From NCBI RefSeq assembly GCF_902686445.1, contig NC_062227.1, positions 18,303,678-18,367,677 of the forward strand: 64,000 bases of DNA, read 5' to 3'. The DNA is from Sciurus carolinensis. Lineage: Eukaryota; Chordata; Mammalia; Rodentia; Sciuridae. Below are positions 32,901 to 44,316 of the stretch, in pieces. Both the position numbers and the translations under genes were made by a program. How positions within the stretch are numbered: the first letter of the stretch is position 1; each line of letters opens with the position of its first letter. The notes under the pieces were generated by a model, which saw only the letters and a program-made list of their open reading frames with translations, made no database searches and was not told where the DNA came from.

Positions 32901-34795
32901 ATTAATTGTAGTAAAAAATATGAATGTGGGAAATGATATTGCCCCATGTGAAAAGAATATGGTCTGGTATTGAGTAACCCTGACAAACAGTTATTTAATA
33001 TATTGCAGATAATTTGCATTGCTTTATGAACACACAGGAGATCAAATTAATCCCATCTCCCCTATGGAGCTTCTGTTATAGTGGTGATAAGCAACACTGG
33101 TGCAATTCTAACCTTCAGCAGCTGCATCTTCAAAGCTCAACACCTAGTAAACTGTCTGTAAATTCATCCATGAGGAGGACCAAGAAGGAAATAGCTTGGA
33201 GACAGTTTGAGGGAGCAGACTTAAAGCAGCCGGGTTGATGGCCACTCACTTCAAAACAGTTACGGTCAGTCTTCTGTGTTCTCTTGCTTTGGTCATAGGG
33301 CATCCATGTGTCTGGTGAAACAGTATCCTGGGTGTATACATGAGGGGGTTTTGCATGAGATTACATTGAGTATGTAGGCTGAGTTATGCAGAGTGCCTTT
33401 TCTAATGTGGGTGAACCTCACAACTTGGCCAAATAGAACACAAGCCCACCTTCCTGGGAGTAAGGAAGACCTCCTCCTGCCTGACTGCTTGAGACCTACA
33501 CTGGTGATGGTCTGCTGAGGAACTTTCACAGGACCATGGGTTTTTATGGATCTTCAATCTATCACATCAGGCTCAACACATCGTTGGTTTTCCTGGTTCC
33601 ATCATTCTCCCACTACAGATCTTGGGACTTCTCACCCTCCTGAAAAGTGTGTATAAATTCTTCATAATAAGGCCCTTGCATATGATAACATGCTCAGTCC
33701 TCTATCTCCTGTGAATTTTTTTCTCTGGAGGAACCTGACTGACCACACACTCAGATGCCCTGAGGTGTCTCTGAGGTGTCTGACTGATCATAGGTGCAGG
33801 TAAATCTTATTCCTTTGGTGATCCCAGCCTTCTGAGATCCAGTCTCTATCTCAGGGAATAAACATCTTGATCCTCCAAATGGCAGAACTAAAGTACTTAT
33901 TGACCTCACCTCCTGTTCAAGGAATTCCCTGAGGATACCATGCTTTATCTTCTCTGTTAGGGTTAGTTCAACTAGACTATTTTCTACTATCGCATCTGCC
34001 ACTTCAAAGATATGACTTTCAATACCATATTTCAGTAAGTTAAGCATCTTACATTTTATATTCAAAATAAAGAAGGGAAAATCTGGGTCTTAAGGAAGCA
34101 AGGGGACCTGCTGACCTATTATCCATTTTGTTTCCAGGTTCAACTCTAATGATACAATTTCTTGAATATAAAAAGCCCATTTAGATGTTTTTGATGATCA
34201 AAATAAATTATACTGTAATGAATTTTATATTTTATTGGATACACACAGTAGATATTTTGCATTCTGTATTTCTTTCTATGAAGTGATTCAGGTCCTGTCA
34301 AACATAAGAAAAAACACACACAGCATATGTGTATCTGAGACTCAGTTGGTGAAACCCAGATTGAAGCTCCTTCAAATCCACCTTGTCAGCACTCCCTACA
34401 GGACCTAGGACTTGTTACACAAAAACTGAATCACAGTCCTCAGATGCACCTCCTGAGACAGTGGCTTAAGGTCTTTAGGAAGTAGGTGGACACTCACCCA
34501 TTTTCCTATGGACAGTGTTAGTAGAGCATCCTCTTGGGTCAGGCCTTCAGCTGAAGAGAATGGCTGGAAAGAGTGTGCTCTGTGCCATGTCTACTCAGAG
34601 TCTCCTGAGAGTCTGCAGGCTTCTGTGGACCCTGAGGAAGGGAGTCCTCACACTTCCTTCTCTGGAGATATCTGCACAGGCAGGCAGGACACAGGGCAGA
34701 GACAGGTGTCCCAGAGTTCAAGTCTCAGGGCAGTGTCTGTTTCCATCTCCAGAGTGCCTGCTGCATCTCCTTGAGCTTCACCTATTATGCTGCAC
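32901..34795. other. Non-coding stretch with probable old retroelement debris
   Basis: No gene seen. An isolated ATTTGCAT octamer lies at 33012-33019, but no V leader follows. The region 33300-33750 has the feel of an old LTR or L1-derived repeat on the minus strand; I cannot name it. The short ORFs at 34508-34835 overlap in two frames and look like chance. Confidence 0.4.
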
Positions 34796-34799
34796 TTCA

Positions 34800-35110
34800 T
34801 TTTACCTTACTAAAGTGAAACACCACAGAAAATAACTTATAAGGAGGACATGTTTGTTTGGCTCAGATTCTGGAGGTTCCTGTCCAATGTGAGGTGTCCC
34901 TCTTGTTTTGAACCCTGTGCAAGGACAGCACATCATGGGACAGTGTGAGAAAATGTTCACCATTTACCTTAGGAACCAGGAAACAAAGAGGACAAGGCAT
35001 AATAAGAGCCTTGGGTAACCATGATCCCCTTTGAGATATTACCATTAGGACCTAAGGGCCTCCTATGAGGTTCCCTTACCCCAAATTCCACAGCATCTCC
35101 AAATGGCACC
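34800..35110 (+). repeat. Old interspersed repeat, diverged copy
   Basis: GAAACACCACAGAAAATAAC, TTGTTTGGCTCAGATTCTGGAGG and CAGCACATCATGGGACAGTG follow the order of the repeats at 27666 and 31040. Strongly diverged. Confidence 0.45.
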
Positions 35111-35184
35111 TCCATAGGGTCAAGCCTTCAACTCATGGATCTGTGGGGACACTCAACTCCCATAGTAGCAAACAGGTGGGAAAT

Positions 35185-35350
35185 GTACCTGAACTGGGTC
35201 CAACAGACCACTGGATCACCTGAGCTCACCATGCTTCCATTTGAGTCCCAGGATCTCCGTGGTTCAGTGGCTGTGGATCTGATGGCAACATCAGTCTCAA
35301 TAAAGTATCCTCAAGGCAGGGCATGCCTATGTCTATTACTGTTGCTGTGT
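35185..35350 (+). pseudogene. Immunoglobulin light-chain V-like relic
   Basis: A reading frame contains YLNWVQQTTGSPE, close to framework 2 of light-chain V regions. It is followed in shifted frames by GGTTCAGTGGCTGTGGATCTGATGG (FSG-type framework 3) and TATGTCTATTACTGTTGC (the VYYC end). At least two frameshifts are needed, and framework 1, leader and RSS are not visible. The residues are ambiguous between kappa and lambda types; kappa is favoured by context only. Confidence 0.45.
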
Positions 35351-35399
35351 CATGCAGCAGTCTGCGTTCCTGTCAATTAGTATTCTGATGGGTGCAGTG

Positions 35400-38300
35400 A
35401 CTGTGCTGCTACTGCTTTTAGAACTGTGCTGTCTCATGTGGTGCACGCTAGCCACAGTGACTCCATAAAAATAGACTAAATTGACTTTTACAATAAGCAT
35501 TTCATTTGTACTTTGTTCTTTAGAGTGCTTAGTCTCAAAGGTGGCCCTGTGTGTAATAGATCAGATGTAGATCTTTTTATCATGGCAGGAGATTCTGATG
35601 TCCAGTGTTGGTCTGAAAGATTCACAAGTTCATTCTTGGTGCTGAAGCTCAGAACACAATCCTCTCCAGTTGCTAGGCACAGGTCTGGTGCCCTCAAGTC
35701 TTTCCCCAGCTATTGTAGTTGCTGTGGTCTAGAGTCAGCTCTGGAAGACTTCTGGAATGGTAGGCACTAGGCTACATTGACAGAGCTAGATGGGGAGAAC
35801 AGGGCTGCAGCCACCCCTGCCATTATACTCTCAGAAGTCTTTGTGAATCCACTCCTGTGACATCTCACATGGAACCCAGTGCCCAACCCCTGTCACAGGA
35901 CTATTAAATTTCCTGAATATAAACTTGTCTCTTAATATTGTGTCCTCAACTTGATGTCTGGATCACACGAGTAATCATTTTGTGTTCTCTACAGAATTCC
36001 TCTGGTGACAGATGCAATAGGATGAGCTGCATCAGGAACAGAGAAGAAACTCTGAAGTTTCTTTAGGCCTGACTCTCACTGTGAGATGCAATGACACAGG
36101 TTCATCTTTAGGTGGGAGAAGAGACCACAATTTGCAAAAATAAGCTTGATCTTGGAAAAAGGAGATAAGTAATAGAGTGATACTGTCCCTTAACTACAGA
36201 GAGAACTGCAGACTTGAGTTGGGGAAGGGTCTGTGTGTTGAGGAGAATATGGAGAAACCTCCAGGGAGCTGAGTTGTACAGCAAAACTTCTCTGTGTTAG
36301 TGCTCTGAGACTGGAAACCCAGGCTTGCCATTGCACCTGCCTCTAAAGGGTCACCAATGTCACCTCTTAAGTGTTGATAATGCCACTTCCATGCATATGT
36401 GGATGCCCCACCCCATTGTTGATGTGTTTGGAGAAATAGTCTACAGGAAGGAATGGAGGTTAAATAAGGTCACCCAGGTGACGCTGATTTCACAGGAACA
36501 ATATCCTCCTGAGTAGAAGCCGAGGGAGCTCTTTCTCTAGGGAGATCTCTCCAGCACTCTCAGGCATCAAGGAGGAGCCTCTAAGGACACAGAAAGAAGG
36601 GAAAATTAAATAGATCTGCTGCCCCTTGATCTTGAACCTTCCATCTCCAGAACATTGAAAAGACACATCTCTACTGTTTGAACCACTGAGACCAGGGTGA
36701 AATGACTCCCCATGACAGCCACAGATTAATCCAGCATCCTGGCCCTCCCTGAGCAGGAGCAGCCTCAGAACCACCCCATGGACATGGTCCATTCTGGCTC
36801 CTTCCTTTTCTGCTGCTCTGACTCATGAGGAAGGAGGATCCTGATCCTCAGTGTGAGGACATGATGTTTTCCTGCACAGGATGATGTTCAAGTGTTTTGC
36901 CTCTGACAAGAATCACTTTACATGGAATGAGCACTTGCTTGCTGTTCATGTTTGAGGGTCTTCATGTTTCTTCTGACTTAGAGGCTAGTGGGTTCCTAAA
37001 ATTGACCCTGTCTCTAGTTTCCCTCCTTCTGTCCCAGAAGAGAGGGTCTCATCCTCTGCAAGACCTACCTAAGGACCAACATGTCCCAGCCTGGCAGTAA
37101 CAGAAACCAGGCCTGGTTCAAGCTCTTGCTTTCTCACACTGCACTGTTCATATTGCCTGGCATGTCTGGATAGATATCATTCTGTAAGTAGCTGAGCTTT
37201 TTTCAGGGCATGTGCCTCCTCCTGTCACTACTAAGGCAGCAATCTTACCACAGCTGCTGCTACACAAGGAGGCTGCTGAAGGTCTCAGGCCATCTCAGAA
37301 AGCAGAATCGGGACAGCTCTGTCAGGCCCCTTCTCTGCCCTTCCCTTCCATATGACTGTGGGCAAATGCCCATCCTATGAATGTCCCCTCACCTGTCAAT
37401 GGAACACTAAGGATCTCAAGGTTGCCCTGAGGTGGACCATACCATGGACCATGACATATATACACTTATTGGAGAAAAGTGCCCAGGGCAGTTTTATGCA
37501 CCCTTAAATATCTTGGAATGAAGATGCTACTAACGATATTCCCAGTCAGTTTTTATTTTTGAAAGTGTCAATATTTACAGTGTTACCTGGTTATATGGAA
37601 CCAAGACCTGCTCTAGGTCAAGCTTCCTGCTGGGCACTTACTAAGGCCTACAATTGCAAATATAAACCATTGCCACTCAGAAGCATCTCTCAAGGACCTG
37701 AGAATCATGACTAAGAGTAAAATCATCATAGGAATAAGCCCTGTCTCCAGGACTCCACAGGAGGTAGAATCCTGACTTTGGCAACTGCCAGCCACAGGCA
37801 CTGACTTCCCCAAGTATTTTTTCTTCTTTTCCTCTACCAAACATCCACAAGCCCCTGGCTCCTAATTATACAATCAAAGTGCATCTGAACCTTTTCCCCT
37901 ACTGCTAGCACTTTAAAGTAGTTTCTCATTTCCAGCTGTCATGTGTGACATTTTATAGAACATGTTCTGGGAGGCACCTAGAAGTCTGACCTGAGGATGG
38001 CCCTAACTGGGTAAAACTAAAATTCTCAAACCAACAGAAGCTTAGATGAAGAGCTGGAAGCTCTTCACACTAAAATGAAGAGCTGGGTAGCTGACCATAA
38101 TATCATAATACAGAAAAGCAGCAGTGAAAACTTTCAAAGATACAACTACATTCATTCAAGACCACCCAAGACATCATTGACTCCCCAAAGTACTTAGAAG
38201 CCCTCTTGACTGGCCAAGAGGAGATGAAGATGTGATCTGTTCTACTGCCTCCATGTTAACTAACCTGCAATAAAGTCTTTTCCATTTGGACACAGTCCCA

Positions 38301-38490
38301 TGTAATGGTGTGCACCTGCCTGTCTTCTGCGTACTTGGGGCAGTGAAGTTTTGCTTGGTATCATACACTGTGGGGAAAATGTGCATTTTTCCACCATAGA
38401 AACCTCTTTCTATCCATTTATGTGTAGCATTGGAAAGTCAAATTAGATTACAAATGACCTCATCACCTTCAGTCTGGGGTTTTTGAGCCC
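35400..38490. other. Intergenic DNA, no gene seen
   Basis: Mixed unique sequence with short ORFs in all frames and none with a domain I know. No RSS heptamer-nonamer pair at the right spacing was found in the parts I checked. Confidence 0.4.
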
Positions 38491-38494
38491 TGTT

Positions 38495-38950
38495 TCTGTT
38501 AGTCACTTAGGGCTGTTGTAAAAAGTTACTAAAAGGCTCTTGACTTAAAACAGCAGACAGTCAATTGGGGTGTTACAGATGGCTGGGTTGCAATCCATGG
38601 GTCAGGTCCAGGCCACTGGGGGTAGGATTTCTTTCTATGCAGGTTCTGGGCAGATTCTGCCTCCTGTGTCTCCAGCTTCTGGAGGCTTCAGCTTCCCTGG
38701 ATGTGCCACATTCCCCCAGTGTCTGCCTCTATGTTCACATGGCCTTTCCTCTTCTGTGTTAGACCTCCCTCTCTGTTATGAGAAAAACTCAGCTGCATTC
38801 AGGGCCCACCTGGTTAATCCAGAATCATCTCTTGATGTAAATATTCTTCATTCACATCTGCCAAGCACTTTCCACACAAGGCAGGTCAGGATAGGGGAGA
38901 ACCTGTCCTGACGGCCCCACACTCAGCCTCCTGAAACTTTAAGAACCAAC
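38495..38950 (+). repeat. Probable old interspersed repeat
   Basis: TTAGTCACTTAGGGCTGTTGTAAAAAG, CAGATGGCTGGGTTGCAATCC, CTTCTGGAGGCTTCAGC and TTCACATGGCCTTTCCTC follow the order of a widespread old mammalian repeat (a TTAG...GGCTGCTGTAAC-type element). The 113-codon ORF across it is not a gene. Confidence 0.5.
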
Positions 38951-39069
38951 TCTCCATGTTAACACACCATTCCCTCCCCCTCTCCTTCTCAGCTTCTCTC
39001 CCTCATGGTTACCAAGGACCTCACTTGTCCAAGGGCATCTGCACCACTAGAGTGGCTCACATAGGAAGA

Positions 39070-39300
39070 TTTTCAGAATAGCCTCCTCTGTCAGAAGTGT
39101 GAAGCAGGGCTGCTACAGCTGCTCCTCCTGGTGCCTCACCTGCTGAGAACATGTCTCAGGGGCAACCAGGCTCTGAGGTCACTGGGAGGATTTTCTACAA
39201 GGGAAGAGAAAGGTCCTCTTCCCAAAGGTCCCCTTGCTGCTCCTCAGCTCTAGAAGCAGAGAGGGGACAAGACTCCTCCTGGTCTAATTCAGGGCAGAAC
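39070..39300 (+). other. Orphan IGKV downstream flank
   Basis: CAGAAGTGTGAAGCAGGGCTG, CAGCTGCTCCTCCTGGTGCC, ACCTGCTGAGAACATGTCTC and CCAGGCTCTGAGGTCAC match in order the flank just after the RSS of the IGKV relics at 21216 and 26357. A heptamer/nonamer-like pair with a 12-base gap may lie at 39059-39086 (CACATAG...AATAGCCTC). The V exon itself is not visible upstream. Confidence 0.5.
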
Positions 39301-41000
39301 TTGTTGCCTCTGTATCATTGTGTTATGGACAGTGTGTAGTGTCAGTCTGGCTGGATGGAGAGAAGCTTGGAGTCATAGAGTGTTAGTAAAGCATGTTCAG
39401 GAAAGTTGGTATGATGTTCAGTGTAGGTGGCTGTACTAGGTGGAATATAGGAGAAACAGAGGACACTCATCTTTTGTGTTCCCACATGCTTTTCTGACCT
39501 GAGAATGCCTTTATCCTCCCACCATGCATGGACATCAACCCCAAGTTTTTGACCTTTTCACTTGGATGTGCACCTGCTGCCCTCTCTGCAGACATTGACT
39601 GTAGACATTGGACTGGGAATATGTTATGGTCTCTCTCCTGAGGTTTCTGGCTTTATGGACTGAGATGCAAATGGTTTGTCAGATTATCATGTCTTGCAAA
39701 AAACTCAGTGGGAAGTTAAGGGACAATGTCCTTTTGAAGGAGGTATGCCCAGACATTGAAAGATGAGAAAGAATTTAAAATAAATACATTCTAAATGAAT
39801 TTCCCATTTAAAAGTCATTATGGAGCAGGAACTATCAATAATTAGCATGAACAAACACATAGACTGTAGATAGTCATCTTGTACTATTCCATGTAGACTC
39901 ATGAAACAATGTTCTGAAATCCTGCTTGGATTTCAATAGTATCAACTTCATCCCACCCAGTTCATGAGACCACTGGCATTTGTGATCATTTGACTCACAA
40001 AGAAGGCAGACCACTGTTGATCCCTAATATTATATCCACACCATGGGACCAGACAGACACCAAATGTTCACGGGACCACAGTGGCCCTGAGGGAAGGCTA
40101 TGAGTGATTCTTGTGTGTGCCTTTGCTTTCATTCTTGGGCTTCCATGAATATGTGGAGATTTTCAGAGAGGTTTAATATATGCTAGAGCATTCTAATATA
40201 ATACACCATTGGAAAAAGCAACTCACTTATAGAAAAATAAAAAACCTGAGTGATCTTGACCATGATGTCAATATGTATTCAAGTTTAGCTGAATTAAAAG
40301 AAGGAGACGGTCATGTACAACTAATTGGAACAAATAAAATTAAAAATTTTACAAAAGAGGAGAAACTAACAGGAATCAAGCTACTTTGGTACTCATCCCT
40401 CTGAAGTTGATATCCTGTCCTGCTGGGTGTGGTGAAGACTCAGAAGCACTAACCCTGTGTGGTCTGTTTCTCCCAAAAACAGATTATTAGCTCTTCAGAA
40501 ACAAACATTCATTCCCATTGTCTCTATTGTTCCTACTAAGCCCCTTTAAATCTTCTGTTTCTATACACTTAGCTTTGAAATACTCTGGTCAACAGTTCTT
40601 GACCCAAAGGATTTCCCTGGGCACTATTCCATTAAACTGGGTGAAATTATGAACATGTTGTCACTAGATATCATTAGGACAGTGGAGTAATTTTGAAGAA
40701 ATGGTGCTGTTCTTTGGGCTAGGTTCATACATCTTGGTGATTAATGGCTCATAGGAATCTGTCTACATATTTTAAGACAGGGAATGGAAATGTATCAATT
40801 CCATGAGAGCTTCTGGAATGTTTCTCCTGATGGAATTTCCACTTGTGAAAGCTGGTAGAATACTTGAGCAGGTGTCAGTATGAAGCTACAGGTGATGCAG
40901 GAAGTGGGCAGCACAGGTCCACGCAACCTCATGAGACACAGGGAATGTGACCTGCACAGTGAGACATGGAGATATCAACCTCAGTCACTGTCTCGTGCTC
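39301..41000. other. Intergenic DNA, no gene seen
   Basis: AT-moderate sequence with short ORFs only. ATGCAAAT (reverse octamer) at 39665-39672 has no V segment next to it. Confidence 0.4.
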
Positions 41001-41009
41001 AGACTGAGA

Positions 41010-41330
41010 ATTGAGAAGCATGGAGTCCAGTCAATTCCTTTCTGCTCACTGTGATGTCATAGTGGCACCTGGATATGAGAGAAGCAGATCTTGGTTGTGC
41101 AAGCAAAAAGGTGATTATGGCCATGAAATAGGATCAGAAAACAGTAGTAGCAGGTTCAGGCTCCTTCCAGTCCTAACCCCCTCACTTCAAATGCCCTGTG
41201 TGTTCTAAGATCATGAAACACAAGGAGCACATTATATGGGTGAAGAAGTTATGAAGCTCCAAGTTGTTCTGCTCTACCTGTTCTCCAAAAGCACCCCAAT
41301 ACCAGGAAGATACAGGCTCTGACACTTTCA
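41010..41330 (+). pseudogene. Very degraded IGKV-like relic with RSS-like end
   Basis: The end at 41303-41330 reads CAGGAAG, then ATACAGGCTCTG (12 bases), then ACACTTTCA. The spacer differs at one base from the RSS spacer of the IGKV at 26785, and the flanks have the positions of a decayed heptamer and nonamer. Upstream, ATGGAGTCCAGTCAATTCC at 41020 has a leader-like look, but no framework can be read. The call rests mainly on the RSS-like end. Confidence 0.35.
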
Positions 41331-41420
41331 CCCCAGGGGATCCTCCTGCTTTTATCTCAGGCAAACCATGATTGAAACTTGTTACATAGCACTGGTGGTA
41401 GGAAATTATTAAATATTAAA

Positions 41421-41432
41421 AACAAAATAACA
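41421..41432 (+). repeat. Target-site duplication, left copy, second LINE-1
   Basis: AACAAAATAACA here is repeated exactly at 48428-48439, directly after the A-rich tail. Confidence 0.92.
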
Positions 41433-43270
41433 GGGGGCGGGCCAAGATGGCGGACTAGAGGGTGGCTGCATTTCACGCTGCTCCAGGACACAAGATTCAA
41501 AAGAGGAGATAGTGAGAGACTTGGGACCAACTCAAAGCTGCCGGGTGAGTCTCTCCTGTTGGGGAGGCATCCCGGATGGGGCAGTAGCCCCGGAACGCAG
41601 GGAATTTGTGAAGTGGAGTTGCTCGGCGAGACGCCCCTCCCCCCACTGGAGCGGTAAACACGGACAACTGGGATCATCGTAGAGGAGGCGGCTCAGCACA
41701 GCGCTTGGACTCAAGCAGCCGCTGGGGCTCCGGGCGGCTGCCTGGGGAGAAGCTGCGTGGAAGGCTGTTTGGACCCAGAGTGACCGCTTCTGAACACCGG
41801 GGGGTTGCCCGGAGGAGGAGGAGAGGCCCGGCGGGTCGCTTGGGTCTAGGAGTGACTGCATCAGAGCCACGGGCGGTTGCCAGAGGAGGAGCTGCGTGGT
41901 GAGCTGTTTGAACTCAGAGTGGGCGCTCCAGAGCGGCGGTGGACTGCCCGGAGGAAGAGGAGGAGCACGGCCGGACGCTTGGTCTGGGAGTGACTGCATC
42001 AGAACCACAGGCGGTTGCCAGAGGAGGAGTTGCGTGGTGAACTGTTTGAACTCAGAGCTAGCGCTCCTGAGTGCCGGGAGGTTGCCCGGAGGAGGAGGAG
42101 GAGCATGGCTTGTTGTTTGACCTGGGAGTGACTGCATCAGAGCTGCGGGCGGTTGCCAAAGGAGGAGCTGCGTGACGAGCTGTTTGAACTCGGAGCAGCT
42201 GCTCCAGAACACTGGTGGCCTGCCTGGAGGAGGAGAGCGGTGGGACGCTTAGTCTGGGAGTGACTGCATCAGAACCACAGGCCGTTGCCAGAGGAGGAGG
42301 CGAGTGGTGAGTTGATTGGACTAAAAGCAACCGCTCCGGAACACCGGTGGCCTGCCTGGAGAAGGAGCGTGGTGAATCACCTGGTCTCGGAGCCACCACT
42401 CCTGAACACCTGGGGGGCTACCCCAAGGAGGAGGAGGAGGAACAGGGTGGGTCACTTGGACTTGGAGTGACTGCCTAGGGCTATGGGTGGTTGGCGGGAG
42501 GAGGAGACCCGAAGTGAGCTGTTTGTACTCCTAGTGACTGCGTCGGAAACCGGGCGGCTGTGCGGAGGAGGAGGTGTGTGGCGGGTCTCTGTGTCTTGGA
42601 GCTATTGTACGGGGCTCCAGGTGGTGGCTCAGGGGAGGGGCTGCATAGCCAGGCGATTGGTGCAGAGCAGGGTCCCAGGAGCTAGGTGGCTTCTTGCTGG
42701 AAGAGCCGCACAGAGACACGCCTAGGGGCAGAGCGAAGTTTCCAGGGCGGCGGGCAGATTCTCTGGGAGAGGCAGCCTAAGGAGACTCGCCTGCGAAGGG
42801 TGAGGCTCCCAGGCCCAGGACGTAGGTCCGGGCCCCTGGGAACGTTGCAGAAGAAGACAGCCCAGCTCAGGGGGTAGTTGTAGATTGAGGGGAACCTCTA
42901 GGAGGGCAACTGACTAGCGAGACGTCCCCACCGAGTGACTCTTCCTGGCCGGGGGAGGTTTTCCCACAGGGACGGTAAAGTCAGAGACATAGGCACAAAC
43001 AGGCCTTGCCTCAGCCCCCAGCCTACTTCCCCGTTGGATGACCATTGGTCAACAAGTGGAGACACCTCTGACCACTAGCAGGGAATATACGCCACCTGAG
43101 GGTCACCACCCTAGAGAGGCAGCTTCTTCGTGGAGCTCTGCATTATCAACCTCCTCCAAGACTTCAGGCTACTGAAGGATAAGAGGGGATATACTAGCAA
43201 TCTTCAGAGACTTTATAAGTTGATAGAGGAAATCTGCAATATCTTAATGACCCACTGATCCCTGAACAAT
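41433..43270 (+). promoter_or_regulatory. L1 5'UTR with four clear monomers, second copy
   Basis: GTGACTGCATCAG recurs at 41852, 41990, 42128 and 42260, giving spacings of 138, 138 and 132 bases. The first copy has two such starts, at a 132-base spacing. The 5'UTR is about 1.84 kb against 1.58 kb. The YY1-type site is at 41443-41453. Downstream of about 42300 the two copies align almost base for base. Confidence 0.85.
41443..41453 (+). promoter_or_regulatory. YY1-type site at L1 start, second copy
   Basis: CAAGATGGCGG, 10 bases from the element start, as in the first copy. Confidence 0.65.
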
Positions 43271-44285
43271 ATGAGAAAACAAGGGAAGAAAATGCCCCAA
43301 ACAAATCTAGATGTTACATCAATAAAATCCAACGACAGCATGGCAGAAGAAATGACAGAAAGGGAGTTCAGAATGTACATAATTAAAATGATTAGGGAAG
43401 CAAACGATGAGATGAAAGAGCAAATGCAGGCATTGAACGATCGCACCAATCGACAGTTAACAGAGCAAATTCAGGAAGCAAAAGATCATTTCAATAAAGA
43501 GTTAGAGATATTGAAAAAAAACCAAACAGAAATCCTTGAAATGAAGGAAACAATAAACCAAATTAAGAACTCCATAGAAAGCATAACCAATAGGATAGAA
43601 CAGCTGGAAGACAGAACTTCAGATATTGAAGACAAAATATTTAACCTCGAAAACAAAGTTGAACAAACAGAGAAGATGGTGAGAAATCATGAACAGAATC
43701 TCCAAGAACTATGGGATATCATGAAAAGGCCAAATTTGAGAATTATTGGGATTGAGGAAGGCTTAGAGAAACAAACCAAAGGAATGAACAATCTATTTGA
43801 AGAAATAATATCAGAAAATTTCCCAAATCTGAAGAATGAAATGGAAAATCAAGTCCAAGAGGCTTATAGGACTCCAAATACACAAAATTACAACAGACCC
43901 ACACCAAGGCACATTATAATGAAAATACCTAACATACAAAATAAAGACAGAATTTTAAAGGCTGTGAGAGAAAAGAACCAAATTACATTCAGGGGGAAGC
44001 CAATACGGATATCAGCAGATTTTTCAATCCAGACCCTAAAAGCTAGAAGGGCCTGGAACAACATTTTTCAAGCTCTGAAAGCAAATGGATGCCAACCGAA
44101 GAATCTTATACCCAGCAAAACTTACCTTCAAATTTGACGACGAAATAAAATCCTTCCATGATAAACAAAAGCTAAAAGAATTTACAAAAAGAAAGCCAGC
44201 ATTACAGAACATTCTCAGCAAAATATTCCATGAGGAAGAGATAAAAAACAAAGAAGCAAAACAGCAAAGGGAGGAATTATCCTAA
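43271..44285 (+). pseudogene. L1 ORF1: L1 ORF1 protein, one frameshift near the C-terminus
   Basis: The frame is intact from the ATG at 43271 through coiled coil, RRM-like core (RPNLRIIGIEEG) and into the C-terminal domain. An extra G near 44098 shifts it, ending the product at 44137 after 288 residues. The remaining C-terminal residues continue in the next frame to 44285. The A-run that breaks the first copy is in frame here (eight A, 43514-43521). ORF1p acts as a trimeric RNA chaperone of the L1 ribonucleoprotein. Confidence 0.94.
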
Positions 44286-44316
44286 AGGAACTGTCAAATA
44301 AAGGAGGAACCAAGAT

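Noticed and set aside
33012..33019. ATTTGCAT octamer as an IGKV promoter
   Set aside because: No leader, splice site or V framework occurs within the following 300 bases.
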